DNA from: an uncultured bacterium
GTDB lineage: Bacteria; Bacteroidota; Ignavibacteria; Kapaibacteriales; UBA2268
DNA: 64,000 nucleotides
Assembly: GCA_937875295.1 (NCBI GenBank)
Contig: CALLXS010000054.1
Location: 1 to 64,000 of the forward strand
Reading direction: 5' to 3'
The position numbers and the translations under genes were made by a program. Below are positions 42,737 through 51,585 of this stretch, in pieces. The notes beneath the pieces were generated by a model. It was not told the DNA's origin. It did not search any database and saw only the letters and a list, made by a program, of their open reading frames with translations. How positions within the stretch are numbered: position 1 is the first letter of the stretch; each line of letters opens with the position of its first letter.

Positions 42737-43759
42737 ATGAAATCAAATAAAGTAGCATTAGAAAATTTAACAGGTAAGCAAAAAGCTGCTATTCTTCTTA
42801 TGTCGCTCGATGTGGAAGTAGCTGCAAAAGTGTTCCAAGAATTAGATATGAAAGAAGTGGAGCAAATTGCAGTTGAAATTACTAATATGAAAGACGTTGG
42901 TCCGAATATAGTAGAAGATGTAATTGAAGAATTTTATCAATTAATGACTGCTCAAAACTACTTAGTAGAGGGTGGATTAGACTACGCACAAGTCTTGCTT
43001 GAGAAATCTTATGGGATGGATAAAGCAAGAGAAATTATTGAAAAAATTCGAATACTTACGACAGTAAGAGGATTTAGCGTATTAAAGAAATCTGATCCTC
43101 AACAGCTCGCTAGCTTTCTCTCTAAAGAGCATCCACAAATTATTGCATTGATTTTATCTCATCTGCCACCGGATCAATCTGCAGAAGTGCTTACTGAATT
43201 TAATGAAAATTTACGCACTGATACTCTATTTAGAATAGCTACTATTGGGAAGGTATCTCCTGCAATGGTTACTCAAGTAGAGAATGTGGTTGACCAATTA
43301 GCAGAATCAACTCTTTCTCAGAATTTATCTTCTACTGGTGGAGCTCAATTAGTAGCAAGTATATTGAATAAATCAAATAATAATGCTGCTAAGCAACTAA
43401 TTGAATCGATCCAAGATAAAGACGCAAATCTTGCTTTAGAAATAAAACGATTAATGTTCTTATTCGAAGATATTGCACAAATCGACGATAAAGGTATTCA
43501 AAGAATATTACGAGATGTTGACAAACGCGACCTAGCTCTTGCTCTTAAAATTAGCGATGAAAAAATGCAAGCTAAATTCTTTAAAAATATGTCTGAAAGA
43601 GCTGCTGCAGTGGTCAAAGAAGAGCTTGAATATATGGGTCCTGTGAAATTGAAAGAAGTAGAAGGTGCGCAAATGCGAATTGTTGATATTGTTAAAATGC
43701 TTGAAGAACAAGAAGAAATTGCAATCGGCGGTCGTGGTAAAGAGGATGTATTTGTTTAA
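42737..43759 (+). CDS. fliG: Flagellar motor switch protein FliG
   Basis: The 340-residue rotor protein has three domains. The N-terminal domain binds FliF (LTGKQKAAILLMSLDVEVAAKVFQELDMKEVEQIA). The middle domain contains EHPQIIALILSHLPPDQSAEVL. The C-terminal torque domain has FLFEDIAQIDDKGIQRILRDVDKRDLALALK and MSERAAAVVKEELEYMGPVKLKEVEGAQ. The charged residues that meet the stator are conserved in this last part. It is 63 bases after fliF and 93 before fliH. CheY-like control would act through FliM/FliN, which are not in the window. Confidence 0.97.
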   Translation: MKSNKVALENLTGKQKAAILLMSLDVEVAAKVFQELDMKEVEQIAVEITNMKDVGPNIVEDVIEEFYQLMTAQNYLVEGGLDYAQVLLEKSYGMDKAREIIEKIRILTTVRGFSVLKKSDPQQLASFLSKEHPQIIALILSHLPPDQSAEVLTEFNENLRTDTLFRIATIGKVSPAMVTQVENVVDQLAESTLSQNLSSTGGAQLVASILNKSNNNAAKQLIESIQDKDANLALEIKRLMFLFEDIAQIDDKGIQRILRDVDKRDLALALKISDEKMQAKFFKNMSERAAAVVKEELEYMGPVKLKEVEGAQMRIVDIVKMLEEQEEIAIGGRGKEDVFV

Positions 43760-43852
43760 AATTGATATTATATTTACCTTAAACTTAATTTTAATTAAAG
43801 GCTTTGATAATAATTTTCAAGTAATAATGAGAAGTTGTGGAAATAAAAAGTA

Positions 43853-44743
43853 ATGAATAGTATAAAAATCACATTACCAAAGAAATTATCTCGAGTGGAA
43901 ATACTTAGTTCTAAAGAATTAAGTAATGAAGATTATTTCCAATATATTCCTCTTACTCAAGTTCCTGTAGAGAATTATTCTCCCGATACTTTTAATGAAG
44001 AAATAGCAAATTTAAGGAATATCGATTATGAAAAAGATATTTTCGAAATGCTTGATATTCCTATCCAGCAGACTTTTTATAGAGAAGTATCTTTCACAGA
44101 CCAAAGACGCCCAATACAAATTTCTTTAGATAAGCTGCCTAAAGAAACCATATTGCTATCAGATGCGAAAAGAAAAATTCAAGAATCTTATGATATGGGC
44201 TTTAGGGAAGGTCAAGAAATCACTGAAGACCATTTAAAAGAAGAAATCTCTCGGCATCAATCTTGGATTAAAATATTTGACAATCTTTCAATTGATTTAC
44301 GCAAACAATATTCTAATGAAATTAGTAAATTAGAAGAAAGCATAGTTGGCTTATCTATTGAAATTGCAAAGCATATTTTAAATAATGAATTAAAATCTGA
44401 TACTAATATTTTTACAACTCAGATTAAAAAAGCTCTCTCCGAAATAGATAATGAAACTATATTTAAAATACATATTAACCCTAAAAATTTTGCTGTATTA
44501 GAAACTATTAAGAGCGAATTATTATTGGGCTATGATGCTGATAAAGTTGTAATCGAACCAAATAAAAATGTAGATTTGCTTGGTTGCATTTTGGAGACAT
44601 CTACTGGGAAAATTGATGCTACAATAGATTCTCAATTGAAAAAAATTACAAATAAATTAAGCTCTCTGCCGATTGAAACTGATCCCGATGAAGATATAAA
44701 AGAATCAACCAAAGAAAATATTAAATTAGATAATTTAGAATAA
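43853..44743 (+). CDS. fliH: Flagellar assembly protein FliH
   Basis: The 296-residue protein is the negative regulator and stator of the export ATPase. It contains a helical stretch AKRKIQESYDMGFREGQEITEDHLKEEI (about 104-130) of the A-x-x-x-G-x-x-x-G type, then the C-terminal FliH/V-ATPase-E-like domain (LEESIVGLSIEIAKHILNNELKSD, then FKIHINPKNFAVLE and LLGCILETSTGKIDATIDSQLKKI). The N-terminal 100 residues are not conserved. It abuts fliI with no gap (stop TAA, then ATG), so the two are translated together and form the cytoplasmic FliH-FliI complex. Confidence 0.9.
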   Translation: MNSIKITLPKKLSRVEILSSKELSNEDYFQYIPLTQVPVENYSPDTFNEEIANLRNIDYEKDIFEMLDIPIQQTFYREVSFTDQRRPIQISLDKLPKETILLSDAKRKIQESYDMGFREGQEITEDHLKEEISRHQSWIKIFDNLSIDLRKQYSNEISKLEESIVGLSIEIAKHILNNELKSDTNIFTTQIKKALSEIDNETIFKIHINPKNFAVLETIKSELLLGYDADKVVIEPNKNVDLLGCILETSTGKIDATIDSQLKKITNKLSSLPIETDPDEDIKESTKENIKLDNLE

Positions 44744-46069
44744 ATGATACACCCTGACGCTATAATCAATAAATATTCAAATGCTTTGGATAATTTTAAT
44801 ACTATCTCAAAGACAGGAAGTGTGTCTAAGGTTGTGGGAGTATCATTAGAAAGTATCGGGCCAAAAGCTCCTGTAGGTGAAATTTGCTTTCTAAAAAATA
44901 AAAAAGATGAAATAATAAATAGAGCTGAAATAGTAGGATTTAAAGACAATAGAATAGTTTCAATGATCCTCGGCGAAATGAATGAAATTACTCCCGGGAT
45001 GGAAATCGAAGCCTCAGGAGAAGCTTTAAGCATAGATTTAAGTGATAAATTATTGGGGAGAGTAATCAGCGGGCTAGGAGAACCGATGGATGGACTTCCG
45101 CCTGTACGTTCTATTGAAAGAAGGTCTGTAAATGCAGTTCCACCTACTCCACTAAAAAGAAAAAGAATTACTGAACCAATCTTTACCGGAATTAGAGCAA
45201 TTGATGGTATGCTTACAATGGGCAAAGGGCAAAGAGTTGGTATTTTTGCAGGTTCTGGAGTAGGGAAATCAACTTTATTAAGTATGATAGCCAGAAATAC
45301 AAGCGCAGATATAAATGTGATTGCTTTAATTGGTGAGCGAGGAAGAGAAGTAAGAGAGTTTATTGAAAAGGATTTAGGGACTGAGGGCTTGGCTCGTTCA
45401 GTTGTAGTAGCTGCTACAAGTGATGTGCCCGGATTAGTAAGAATAAAAGCTGCACTTACAGCTACTACTATTTCTGAGTATTTTCGTGATAGAGGTATGA
45501 ATGTAATGCTTATGATGGACTCAGTTACTCGATTGGCTATGGCTCAAAGAGAAGTGGGGCTAACTGTCGGAGAACCACCTACTACTAAAGGTTATACTCC
45601 ATCTGTTTTTTCAATTATGCAAAAAACTATGGAACGCGCCGGCACAAGTGATGTAGGCTCAATTACTGCTTTATATACTGTACTTGTAGAGGGAGATGAT
45701 TTTAATGAACCCATTTCTGATACTGCAAGAGGTATTTTAGATGGGCATATTATACTTTCGCGTAGAGTCGCTACAACTGGTCATTATCCTGCTATTGATG
45801 TTTTGGAAAGCATTTCTAGACTAAGGAAAGACGTTACAACTGCAGAGCATAGTGCCGCTGCTTATGAAATACAAAGTATTATGGCTGCATACCGCGGAGC
45901 AGAAGATTTAATTAGTGTAGGAGCATATCAAAAGGGGGCAAACCCCAAAATTGATAGAGCAATTAGATTAATTGACCCAATTAATAGTTTCCTTAGACAA
46001 AAGACCGATGAGAAAATCAATTTCCAAGAAACGGTAAATAATTTAATTGCAATTGCAAAATCTGAATAA
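44744..46069 (+). CDS. fliI: Flagellar export ATPase FliI
   Basis: The 441-residue ATPase energises protein export through the flagellar type III apparatus. Walker A is GIFAGSGVGKSTLL (about 165-178), and Walker B is MLMMDSVTRLAMAQREVGL. Other family marks are GRVISGLGEPMDG, RAIDGMLTMGKGQRVG, GERGREVREF and VLVEGDDFNEPISDTARGILDGHI. The length and order equal standard FliI rather than the F1 beta subunit. It lies between fliH and fliJ, its complex partners. Confidence 0.97.
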   Translation: MIHPDAIINKYSNALDNFNTISKTGSVSKVVGVSLESIGPKAPVGEICFLKNKKDEIINRAEIVGFKDNRIVSMILGEMNEITPGMEIEASGEALSIDLSDKLLGRVISGLGEPMDGLPPVRSIERRSVNAVPPTPLKRKRITEPIFTGIRAIDGMLTMGKGQRVGIFAGSGVGKSTLLSMIARNTSADINVIALIGERGREVREFIEKDLGTEGLARSVVVAATSDVPGLVRIKAALTATTISEYFRDRGMNVMLMMDSVTRLAMAQREVGLTVGEPPTTKGYTPSVFSIMQKTMERAGTSDVGSITALYTVLVEGDDFNEPISDTARGILDGHIILSRRVATTGHYPAIDVLESISRLRKDVTTAEHSAAAYEIQSIMAAYRGAEDLISVGAYQKGANPKIDRAIRLIDPINSFLRQKTDEKINFQETVNNLIAIAKSE

Positions 46070-46088
46070 GAAATATTGAATAGGAAAA

Positions 46089-46523
46089 ATGCCAAAAAAA
46101 TTCTCTTTTAGATTAGATTCAGTTTTGAAATTGAGGACATATAAAGTAAAACAAGAAAAAGAAGCTTTATTACAAGTACAATCTTTGAGAATTAAAAAAG
46201 ATGAAGAAATTGACAATCTAAAAAATGAATTAGAATCTACTTATAAAAATAAAAAAGGCAAAATCTCAGTAGAAATATTGCAACAAAATTTCTATAGACA
46301 GGAATATATTAAAGAAAATATTAAAAAATTAGAAAACGATAAAAAAAGACTTCTTGAAATTGAAGAACAAAGGAAAAAAATCTTTTTTGAAGCAATGAAA
46401 GAAGAGAAAGTGTTATTAAAATTAAAAGAAAAAAAATTAGCTGAATATAAATTTGAATTAGACCAAGAAGACCAAAAAGTAATGGACGAAATTGCTGTAA
46501 ATTTGGATTATGACGATAAATAA
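46089..46523 (+). CDS. fliJ: Flagellar FliJ-like protein
   Basis: This 144-residue antiparallel coiled coil is rich in Lys/Glu with heptads (FRLDSVLKLRTYKVKQEKEALL, LKNELESTYKNKKG, ENIKKLENDKKRLLEIEEQRK). The N-terminal F-F-LD-VLKLR pattern is typical of FliJ, the stalk of the export ATPase. It begins 20 bases after fliI. Sequence conservation in FliJ is low, so position contributes much of the support. Confidence 0.85.
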   Translation: MPKKFSFRLDSVLKLRTYKVKQEKEALLQVQSLRIKKDEEIDNLKNELESTYKNKKGKISVEILQQNFYRQEYIKENIKKLENDKKRLLEIEEQRKKIFFEAMKEEKVLLKLKEKKLAEYKFELDQEDQKVMDEIAVNLDYDDK

Positions 46524-46551
46524 TTGAAATTAATATTCAAAGAGGTGCGTA

Positions 46552-47280
46552 ATGAGTTATAAAAAGTTGATTATCATAATAGTATCATTAATTATATCAC
46601 TATTAATAGCAATAGTGGGCTTAATGTTATTGTATAAATTCAAACCAGAATTAATTGGTTTAGCTCCTAAAAATAATAATTCTAAAGAAAAAGTTGAAGA
46701 AAATAAAAATAAAGATAAGCTACTCAAAGCAGATGCTAAAATGAATATCTCTCTTTTAGAATTTAACAAAATGCAGTCTGAATTAATTAAAAGTGCTATC
46801 TTAAAGTATCAAAATGAAGATATACAAAAACAAAAGAATTTTCTCTATGATAGCCTAAAAAATGTATCTATATCGATGAAACCAACACGTGATTCACTTG
46901 TGATGCTGAGAGATTCATTCCAAATTTCAAGGACTTATATTAATCATTTGAACGATTCATTAAATAAATTAAGCACTCTCTATAATACTGCTTTAAGTGA
47001 TATTAAGAAAACTAAAAGCACAATTAAAGATAAAACTGAAAAAACTAAACAAGAGCAAATTGCCAAGAAAACCGCTGATTCTACTAAACAGTATAACTTA
47101 ATGAATTATGCAAAAATTTATAATAATTCTAATCCACAGGAAGTTGCTCTCATTCTTGACCAATTAGATGAAAAAGATGCTGCTTTTATCATAAAAAATA
47201 TGAACAAGAAAAAAGCTGCAAAAGTAATTGAAAAAATGCAACCAGAAAGTGCTGCAGCAATTATGTTGCTTGGATCTTAA
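46552..47280 (+). CDS. MotE-like flagellar protein with MgtE N-terminal-type motif
   Basis: The 242-residue protein has an N-terminal transmembrane helix (about 5-28, IIIIVSLIISLLIAIVGLML). A Lys/Ser-rich coiled-coil region follows (about 45-175). A C-terminal segment at about 195-242 reads PQEVALILDQLDEKDAAFIIKNMNKKKAAKVIEKMQPESAAAIM, which is the repeat seen in MgtE N-domains and in MotE chaperones. MotE stabilises MotC in the periplasm of alphaproteobacteria; in other phyla similar genes stand at the end of fliH-fliI-fliJ operons. The symbol is left empty because the ortholog is uncertain. It is the last gene before the operon terminator. Confidence 0.75.
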   Translation: MSYKKLIIIIVSLIISLLIAIVGLMLLYKFKPELIGLAPKNNNSKEKVEENKNKDKLLKADAKMNISLLEFNKMQSELIKSAILKYQNEDIQKQKNFLYDSLKNVSISMKPTRDSLVMLRDSFQISRTYINHLNDSLNKLSTLYNTALSDIKKTKSTIKDKTEKTKQEQIAKKTADSTKQYNLMNYAKIYNNSNPQEVALILDQLDEKDAAFIIKNMNKKKAAKVIEKMQPESAAAIMLLGS

Positions 47281-47322
47281 AACTATATTAAAACTTTTTA
47301 GCTCGAAATGTGTCTATAAATT

Positions 47323-47370
47323 AGAGGAGATAATTTAAATTATAAATTATCTCTTTTAGTTTTTAGTTTT
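47323..47370 (+). terminator. Terminator of the flagellar operon
   Basis: The stem GAGATAATTTA (47327-47337) / TAAATTATCTC (47343-47353), extended by weaker pairs on the outside, is followed by TTTTAGTTTTTAGTTTTTT. It lies 46 bases after the MotE-like gene. The start and ribosome-binding site of the chorismatase-family gene follow within 40 bases. Confidence 0.8.
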
Positions 47371-47389
47371 TTTGTTTATTGGTGATCTA

Positions 47390-48472
47390 ATGTTTCAATA
47401 TAAATTATTTAATATGGATAGCACTTTTATTGCTGTTGAGAGTATCGCAATAACTGATTATCATCCATTCCTAATTAATTTTTATACAAATACTCTTACT
47501 CAAAACGACGATTCATTAACGAGTTCAATAGAAAGTAAATTTCATAAATTATTGCCACAAACAATAATTAATTTCGTGAATCAACCTCTTATTTATAATA
47601 ATATAAATAAGACAGGTACATTTGTTATAGAAGTATTTTATATTAACTTTCTTAATTCGAAAGTAGAATTTGATAAAAATGCTAATACATTTCATTTAAT
47701 AAATGAAAATATTGACTTTCTCTGTGTGCCATCAAGAGATAATTCAACCGAAAAATATTCCAATATATTTAAAAATTTGAATCAACAATTGCTTCTACAT
47801 AATCATAGTTTTATTGATGTAATAAGGCAATGGAATTATCTTCCAAGAATATGCGATATTAATAATAATAGAAAGAGTGAATATTCAATTTTTAATTCTA
47901 TAAGGAAGGACTTTTATCTTCGCGACAAGATAAAAATATTCCCAGCAGCGACGGGCATAGGCATTAGTGGGAAAATTGCTCAAATTATTGTTTTTTCATT
48001 AAAAGGTAATTTTATTAAATATCAAATTGAAAATAATCTACAAACCTCTGCCTATCATTATTCAGAAAATACAATCGTGTCAGAAAGCAAAACAAAATTT
48101 GCTACTCCTATGTTTTCGCGAGGTGTAATATTAGAAGTCGAAAATAAAAAAACATTTTTTCTATCTGGCACCGCCTCAATTAGAGGTGAAGATACAATCG
48201 GTGATGATATTATTGCTCAATTTAATACAACAATAGAAAATATAAAATATTTGATTAGCCAAGAAAATATTGAAAAACAAATTAATAAAAAATATAAGTT
48301 AGTAAAACCTAATTATTTAAAAATTTATATTAAAGATAGAAATCAATTAGGTTTGATTCAAAATAAAATCCAATTGGCTTTCCCTAATTGCGATTATTTT
48401 ATTGTAGAAGCAGACGTCTGCCGTTCAAATTTGCTTTTAGAAATCGAAGGTATTTTTGATATTATTGAATAA
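47390..48472 (+). CDS. Chorismatase/RidA-fold family protein
   Basis: I choose the ATG at 47390 (GGTGA six bases upstream), giving 360 residues; the longer frame starts with TTG. The sequence matches the chorismatase (FkbO/Hyg5/XanB2) layout. FIDVIRQWNYLPRICDINN is followed by YSIFNSIRKDFY and the PAATGIGI loop, then KTFFLSGTASIRGEDTIGDDIIAQFNTTIENIKYLI, and a C-terminal EADVCRSNLLLEIEG that carries the catalytic-type Glu. Enzymes of this family hydrolyse or rearrange chorismate to dienoates or hydroxybenzoates used as building blocks in polyketides, aryl polyenes or pigments. No other biosynthetic gene is adjacent, so the product is open. It follows the flagellar operon terminator and converges with the BNR gene. 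Confidence 0.72.
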   Translation: MFQYKLFNMDSTFIAVESIAITDYHPFLINFYTNTLTQNDDSLTSSIESKFHKLLPQTIINFVNQPLIYNNINKTGTFVIEVFYINFLNSKVEFDKNANTFHLINENIDFLCVPSRDNSTEKYSNIFKNLNQQLLLHNHSFIDVIRQWNYLPRICDINNNRKSEYSIFNSIRKDFYLRDKIKIFPAATGIGISGKIAQIIVFSLKGNFIKYQIENNLQTSAYHYSENTIVSESKTKFATPMFSRGVILEVENKKTFFLSGTASIRGEDTIGDDIIAQFNTTIENIKYLISQENIEKQINKKYKLVKPNYLKIYIKDRNQLGLIQNKIQLAFPNCDYFIVEADVCRSNLLLEIEGIFDIIE

Positions 48473-48491
48473 TTTCAATTCTATAATTTAA

Positions 48492-50069
48492 TTAATCTAT
48501 AATTACAGTTTTTAAAGTTTTTATATTATTATTTATTGTAATTTTCGTATAATAAATACCGCTTTGAAGATTTAATTTTGATATATCTATTAATTCGGAA
48601 TATGCTCCACTTTCATATATTACATTATCCTTTAAAGAAAAAATAATTTTTCCGTGAATATCATATAAACCAATGCTAACTTTTGATTTTTCTTTTAATT
48701 TAAATGAAGTATATACATAGTTGTCGGCAGGATTAGGATAAGTTTTTGCATTTATGTTTTCATTAAATTCATTAATGAATTCTTCTTTCACAGAGCTTTT
48801 GCTTAGAGGGTCGGTTTCAGTCATTATAGAATTTATATTTCTATCCATTCTTATCCAAATTGGTCTAATAATGCCATTATGCACAGAAATATTTATATAA
48901 TCACCAAAAAATATATTTGAATTTGGGACGAAAGGTGTGTCGCTTATTTTGAAATTATTAAAAGTATTACCTCCGTCAGTAGATACTGCCATATATACAT
49001 CTGTAGCATAATCATTATAAGCTCGTCTATCATAAAAAATTATATAGATATAACCATTAGTTTGGTCTATATCCATCCAAGTGAAAAATTGATGTTTTCC
49101 AGCAGAATCATTATTCACTCTAATTCTCTCAGACCATGTATTGCCACCATCTTTTGATTTAATAAGCCAAATATCAGTGTCATAAATTCCATTTCTTTGG
49201 TCTGACCAATTAATATAAATATTTCCACGATTATCGCTGTTGCTTAAATCACATTTAATAATTGGGAATCCATTAGAACGCATTATTCCGGGTATATTAA
49301 AATCCCATCCACCGGGTAAATCTTGTAATACTTTTTCTTGAGGCATCCAAGTCTGGCCATCATCGATACTTTTATTGAAAACTAATCCGAGTGGCCCCAT
49401 CCACGTAACATAAATTTCTCCATTTACCCCTATTGCTGGCACTGCTCCTTCTGTTGTATTATCACTATCAATACAATCTCCGGCTACAGAATTCAGCCTT
49501 GTAGCTTTTGACCAAGTTAAGCCCTTGTCATTAGATTTAGCGAACATTATTGATGAGCTATCTGTCGGCAACGTAGAGCCATAAGAATCAAATTGAGTCC
49601 ATGTAACATAAATATTATTATTTTTAGGGTTAATTACGCTCCATTCTTTATCTTGAGCTTTATTGCCATCTACATAAAGATAACTTTTATAATTAAATAT
49701 TTCCTCATTAGCATCTAATCTTTGGCACATTATTCTATCTATCCATTTTCCTACAGTAATAGGTGGATTAGATAAATGAAAAAAATAAAAATTACCATCG
49801 GAATCAACGTCAATGCAAGGGTCGCCCCATACTCCCAAAGGAGCAGTTAATTTAATTTTCTTCCATGTCTTGCCCGTATCGTTACTAATATAAGAATTAT
49901 CAATATTAGCTCCTGCTACTATCCTTGCTGGATTATTTGGATCTATTTTAATTGCCGGCTCGTTAATGTTTGAATTCTTATCAATGATAATATTTTCTGC
50001 TGTAAGGTTACAGCAAGCAAACGATAAAATAAATATTAAAATCATTAAATAATTTTTCATAATAATCAC
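48492..50069 (-). CDS. BNR/sialidase-like propeller protein with T9SS domain
   Basis: The 525-residue protein has a signal peptide (about 4-23; the ATG three codons in also fits). It contains several Asp-box (BNR) units: SNDTGKTWKKI, SNDKGLTWSKATRL, SIDDGQTWMPQ, SKDGGNTWSERIRV and STDGGNTFNNF. These units fold as a beta propeller found in sialidases and other carbohydrate-binding proteins. Catalytic sialidase residues (Arg triad, Tyr/Glu pair) were not identifiable by eye. The last 80 residues are a T9SS type A sorting domain (AKTYPNPADNYVY, GLYDIHGKI, LQSGIYYTKI). It should be exported to the cell surface or medium. Confidence 0.82.
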   Translation of the reverse strand: MIIMKNYLMILIFILSFACCNLTAENIIIDKNSNINEPAIKIDPNNPARIVAGANIDNSYISNDTGKTWKKIKLTAPLGVWGDPCIDVDSDGNFYFFHLSNPPITVGKWIDRIMCQRLDANEEIFNYKSYLYVDGNKAQDKEWSVINPKNNNIYVTWTQFDSYGSTLPTDSSSIMFAKSNDKGLTWSKATRLNSVAGDCIDSDNTTEGAVPAIGVNGEIYVTWMGPLGLVFNKSIDDGQTWMPQEKVLQDLPGGWDFNIPGIMRSNGFPIIKCDLSNSDNRGNIYINWSDQRNGIYDTDIWLIKSKDGGNTWSERIRVNNDSAGKHQFFTWMDIDQTNGYIYIIFYDRRAYNDYATDVYMAVSTDGGNTFNNFKISDTPFVPNSNIFFGDYINISVHNGIIRPIWIRMDRNINSIMTETDPLSKSSVKEEFINEFNENINAKTYPNPADNYVYTSFKLKEKSKVSIGLYDIHGKIIFSLKDNVIYESGAYSELIDISKLNLQSGIYYTKITINNNIKTLKTVIID

Positions 50070-50119
50070 CTTTTGATTTTATATAATCTAAATTAAATAT
50101 TTCTTAATTTTAGATTTCT

Positions 50120-51439
50120 TTAATAATTGTCTTTTTTATTCTTTTTACGGAAAATAAATGATATTGGTACTCCCTCTAAATCAAATAATCTCCTTAACAC
50201 TCTTTCGGTAAATCTCTTATATGAATCTGGAATTTGCTCTGGGAAATTACAGAAAAATGCAAATACAGGTGGTTCTGTGCTAACTTGAGTTATATAGTTT
50301 ATCCTAAGATCTTTGCCACCTACAGCAGGTGGAGGAGTTTTTTCTAATTCTGGGAGAATTAAATCATTTAGTTTCGAAGTTGGAATTCTTTGAGAACGGC
50401 GTCTTTGAATATCTTTACAAATATCGAATATTTTTAATAATCTTTGCTTCGTAACTGCGGATACAAATAATAATGGAATATAATCATACATTTTCATATT
50501 TTCGACAAATTCTTTTTTGAATTTATCAGCTGTTTTTTCATCTTTTTCTATTAAATCCCATTTATTATATACAATTAGCATCCCCTTGCGAGCAGCATCC
50601 ACTTGATTAATAATTTTTTTGTCTTGGTCTTCTAAACCTCTTTCAGCATCGATTACTACAATTGCTACGTCGCATCTGTCAATTGCTCTTGCTGTTCGCA
50701 TTATAGAATAAAACTCTATATTTTCATTAATTTGAGAGCGACGTCTTAGTCCAGCTGTATCGATTAATACAATTTCTTCGCCATAATATTTTACAGTACT
50801 ATCAATTGCATCGCGAGTAGTACCAGGAATATTTGTTACTATTGATCTGTCTTTGCCGGTAAGAGCATTTGTGATGCTTGATTTACCTACATTTGGTCTT
50901 CCGACGATTGCAATTTTTAATCTATTGTCATCTTCGTCTTCGTTAATTCCTTGTATTGACTCTACTGCATTATCCAAGAAATCACCGGTACTTCTCCCAC
51001 TTAATGCAGAAATTGGAAATGGATCTCCCAAGCCTAATTTATGAAATTCAAAGGAATTAGCATCGCTTTTTGCATTGTCGCATTTATTTATTACTAGTGT
51101 AACAGGTTTAGAAGATTTTCTTAGAATTTTTGCAATATCTTCATCAAAAGGAGTAATACCCTCAGCACCGTCGCATACAAAGATTATTGAATCTGCATCT
51201 TCAATTGCAATAAAAGCTTGCTCTCGAATAGCTTTCTCAATTTGATTTTCACTTCCGGGTACGAACCCACCAGTATCAATAAGTATAAATTTTTTCCCGT
51301 TCCAGTCAGATTCGCCATAGATCCTATCTCGAGTTACACCGGGAGTATTTTCTACAATTGCTTCTTTTCTACCGATTATTCTATTAAATAAAGTGGATTT
51401 GCCAACATTTGGCCTGCCAACTATTGCAATAATGCTCAT
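50120..51439 (-). CDS. der: GTPase Der (EngA), ribosome assembly
   Basis: The 439-residue protein has two tandem GTPase domains, which defines Der. G1 motifs are GRPNVGKSTLF (7-17) and GRPNVGKSSIT (about 184-194). G3 motifs are DTGG and DTAG, and G4 motifs are NKCD and NKWD. The C-terminal KH-like domain ends in VPISFIFRKKN, with the usual KDLRINYITQVSTEPPVFAFF. It acts in late assembly of the 50S subunit. It stands 50 bases downstream (in the map) of the BNR gene with no clear operon partner. Confidence 0.97.
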   Translation of the reverse strand: MSIIAIVGRPNVGKSTLFNRIIGRKEAIVENTPGVTRDRIYGESDWNGKKFILIDTGGFVPGSENQIEKAIREQAFIAIEDADSIIFVCDGAEGITPFDEDIAKILRKSSKPVTLVINKCDNAKSDANSFEFHKLGLGDPFPISALSGRSTGDFLDNAVESIQGINEDEDDNRLKIAIVGRPNVGKSSITNALTGKDRSIVTNIPGTTRDAIDSTVKYYGEEIVLIDTAGLRRRSQINENIEFYSIMRTARAIDRCDVAIVVIDAERGLEDQDKKIINQVDAARKGMLIVYNKWDLIEKDEKTADKFKKEFVENMKMYDYIPLLFVSAVTKQRLLKIFDICKDIQRRRSQRIPTSKLNDLILPELEKTPPPAVGGKDLRINYITQVSTEPPVFAFFCNFPEQIPDSYKRFTERVLRRLFDLEGVPISFIFRKKNKKDNY

Positions 51440-51585
51440 AATTAATGTATTATTATATTGTAATTATCAAATTTAAGAATACAAAAATACGGAATTTGTG
51501 ATAATTAATTGAGATTGTCGCCGAAATAATCAATAAAAAGATTTATTTATTGAATAAGTCTTATGATTACTTTTTAACTTGTTAT

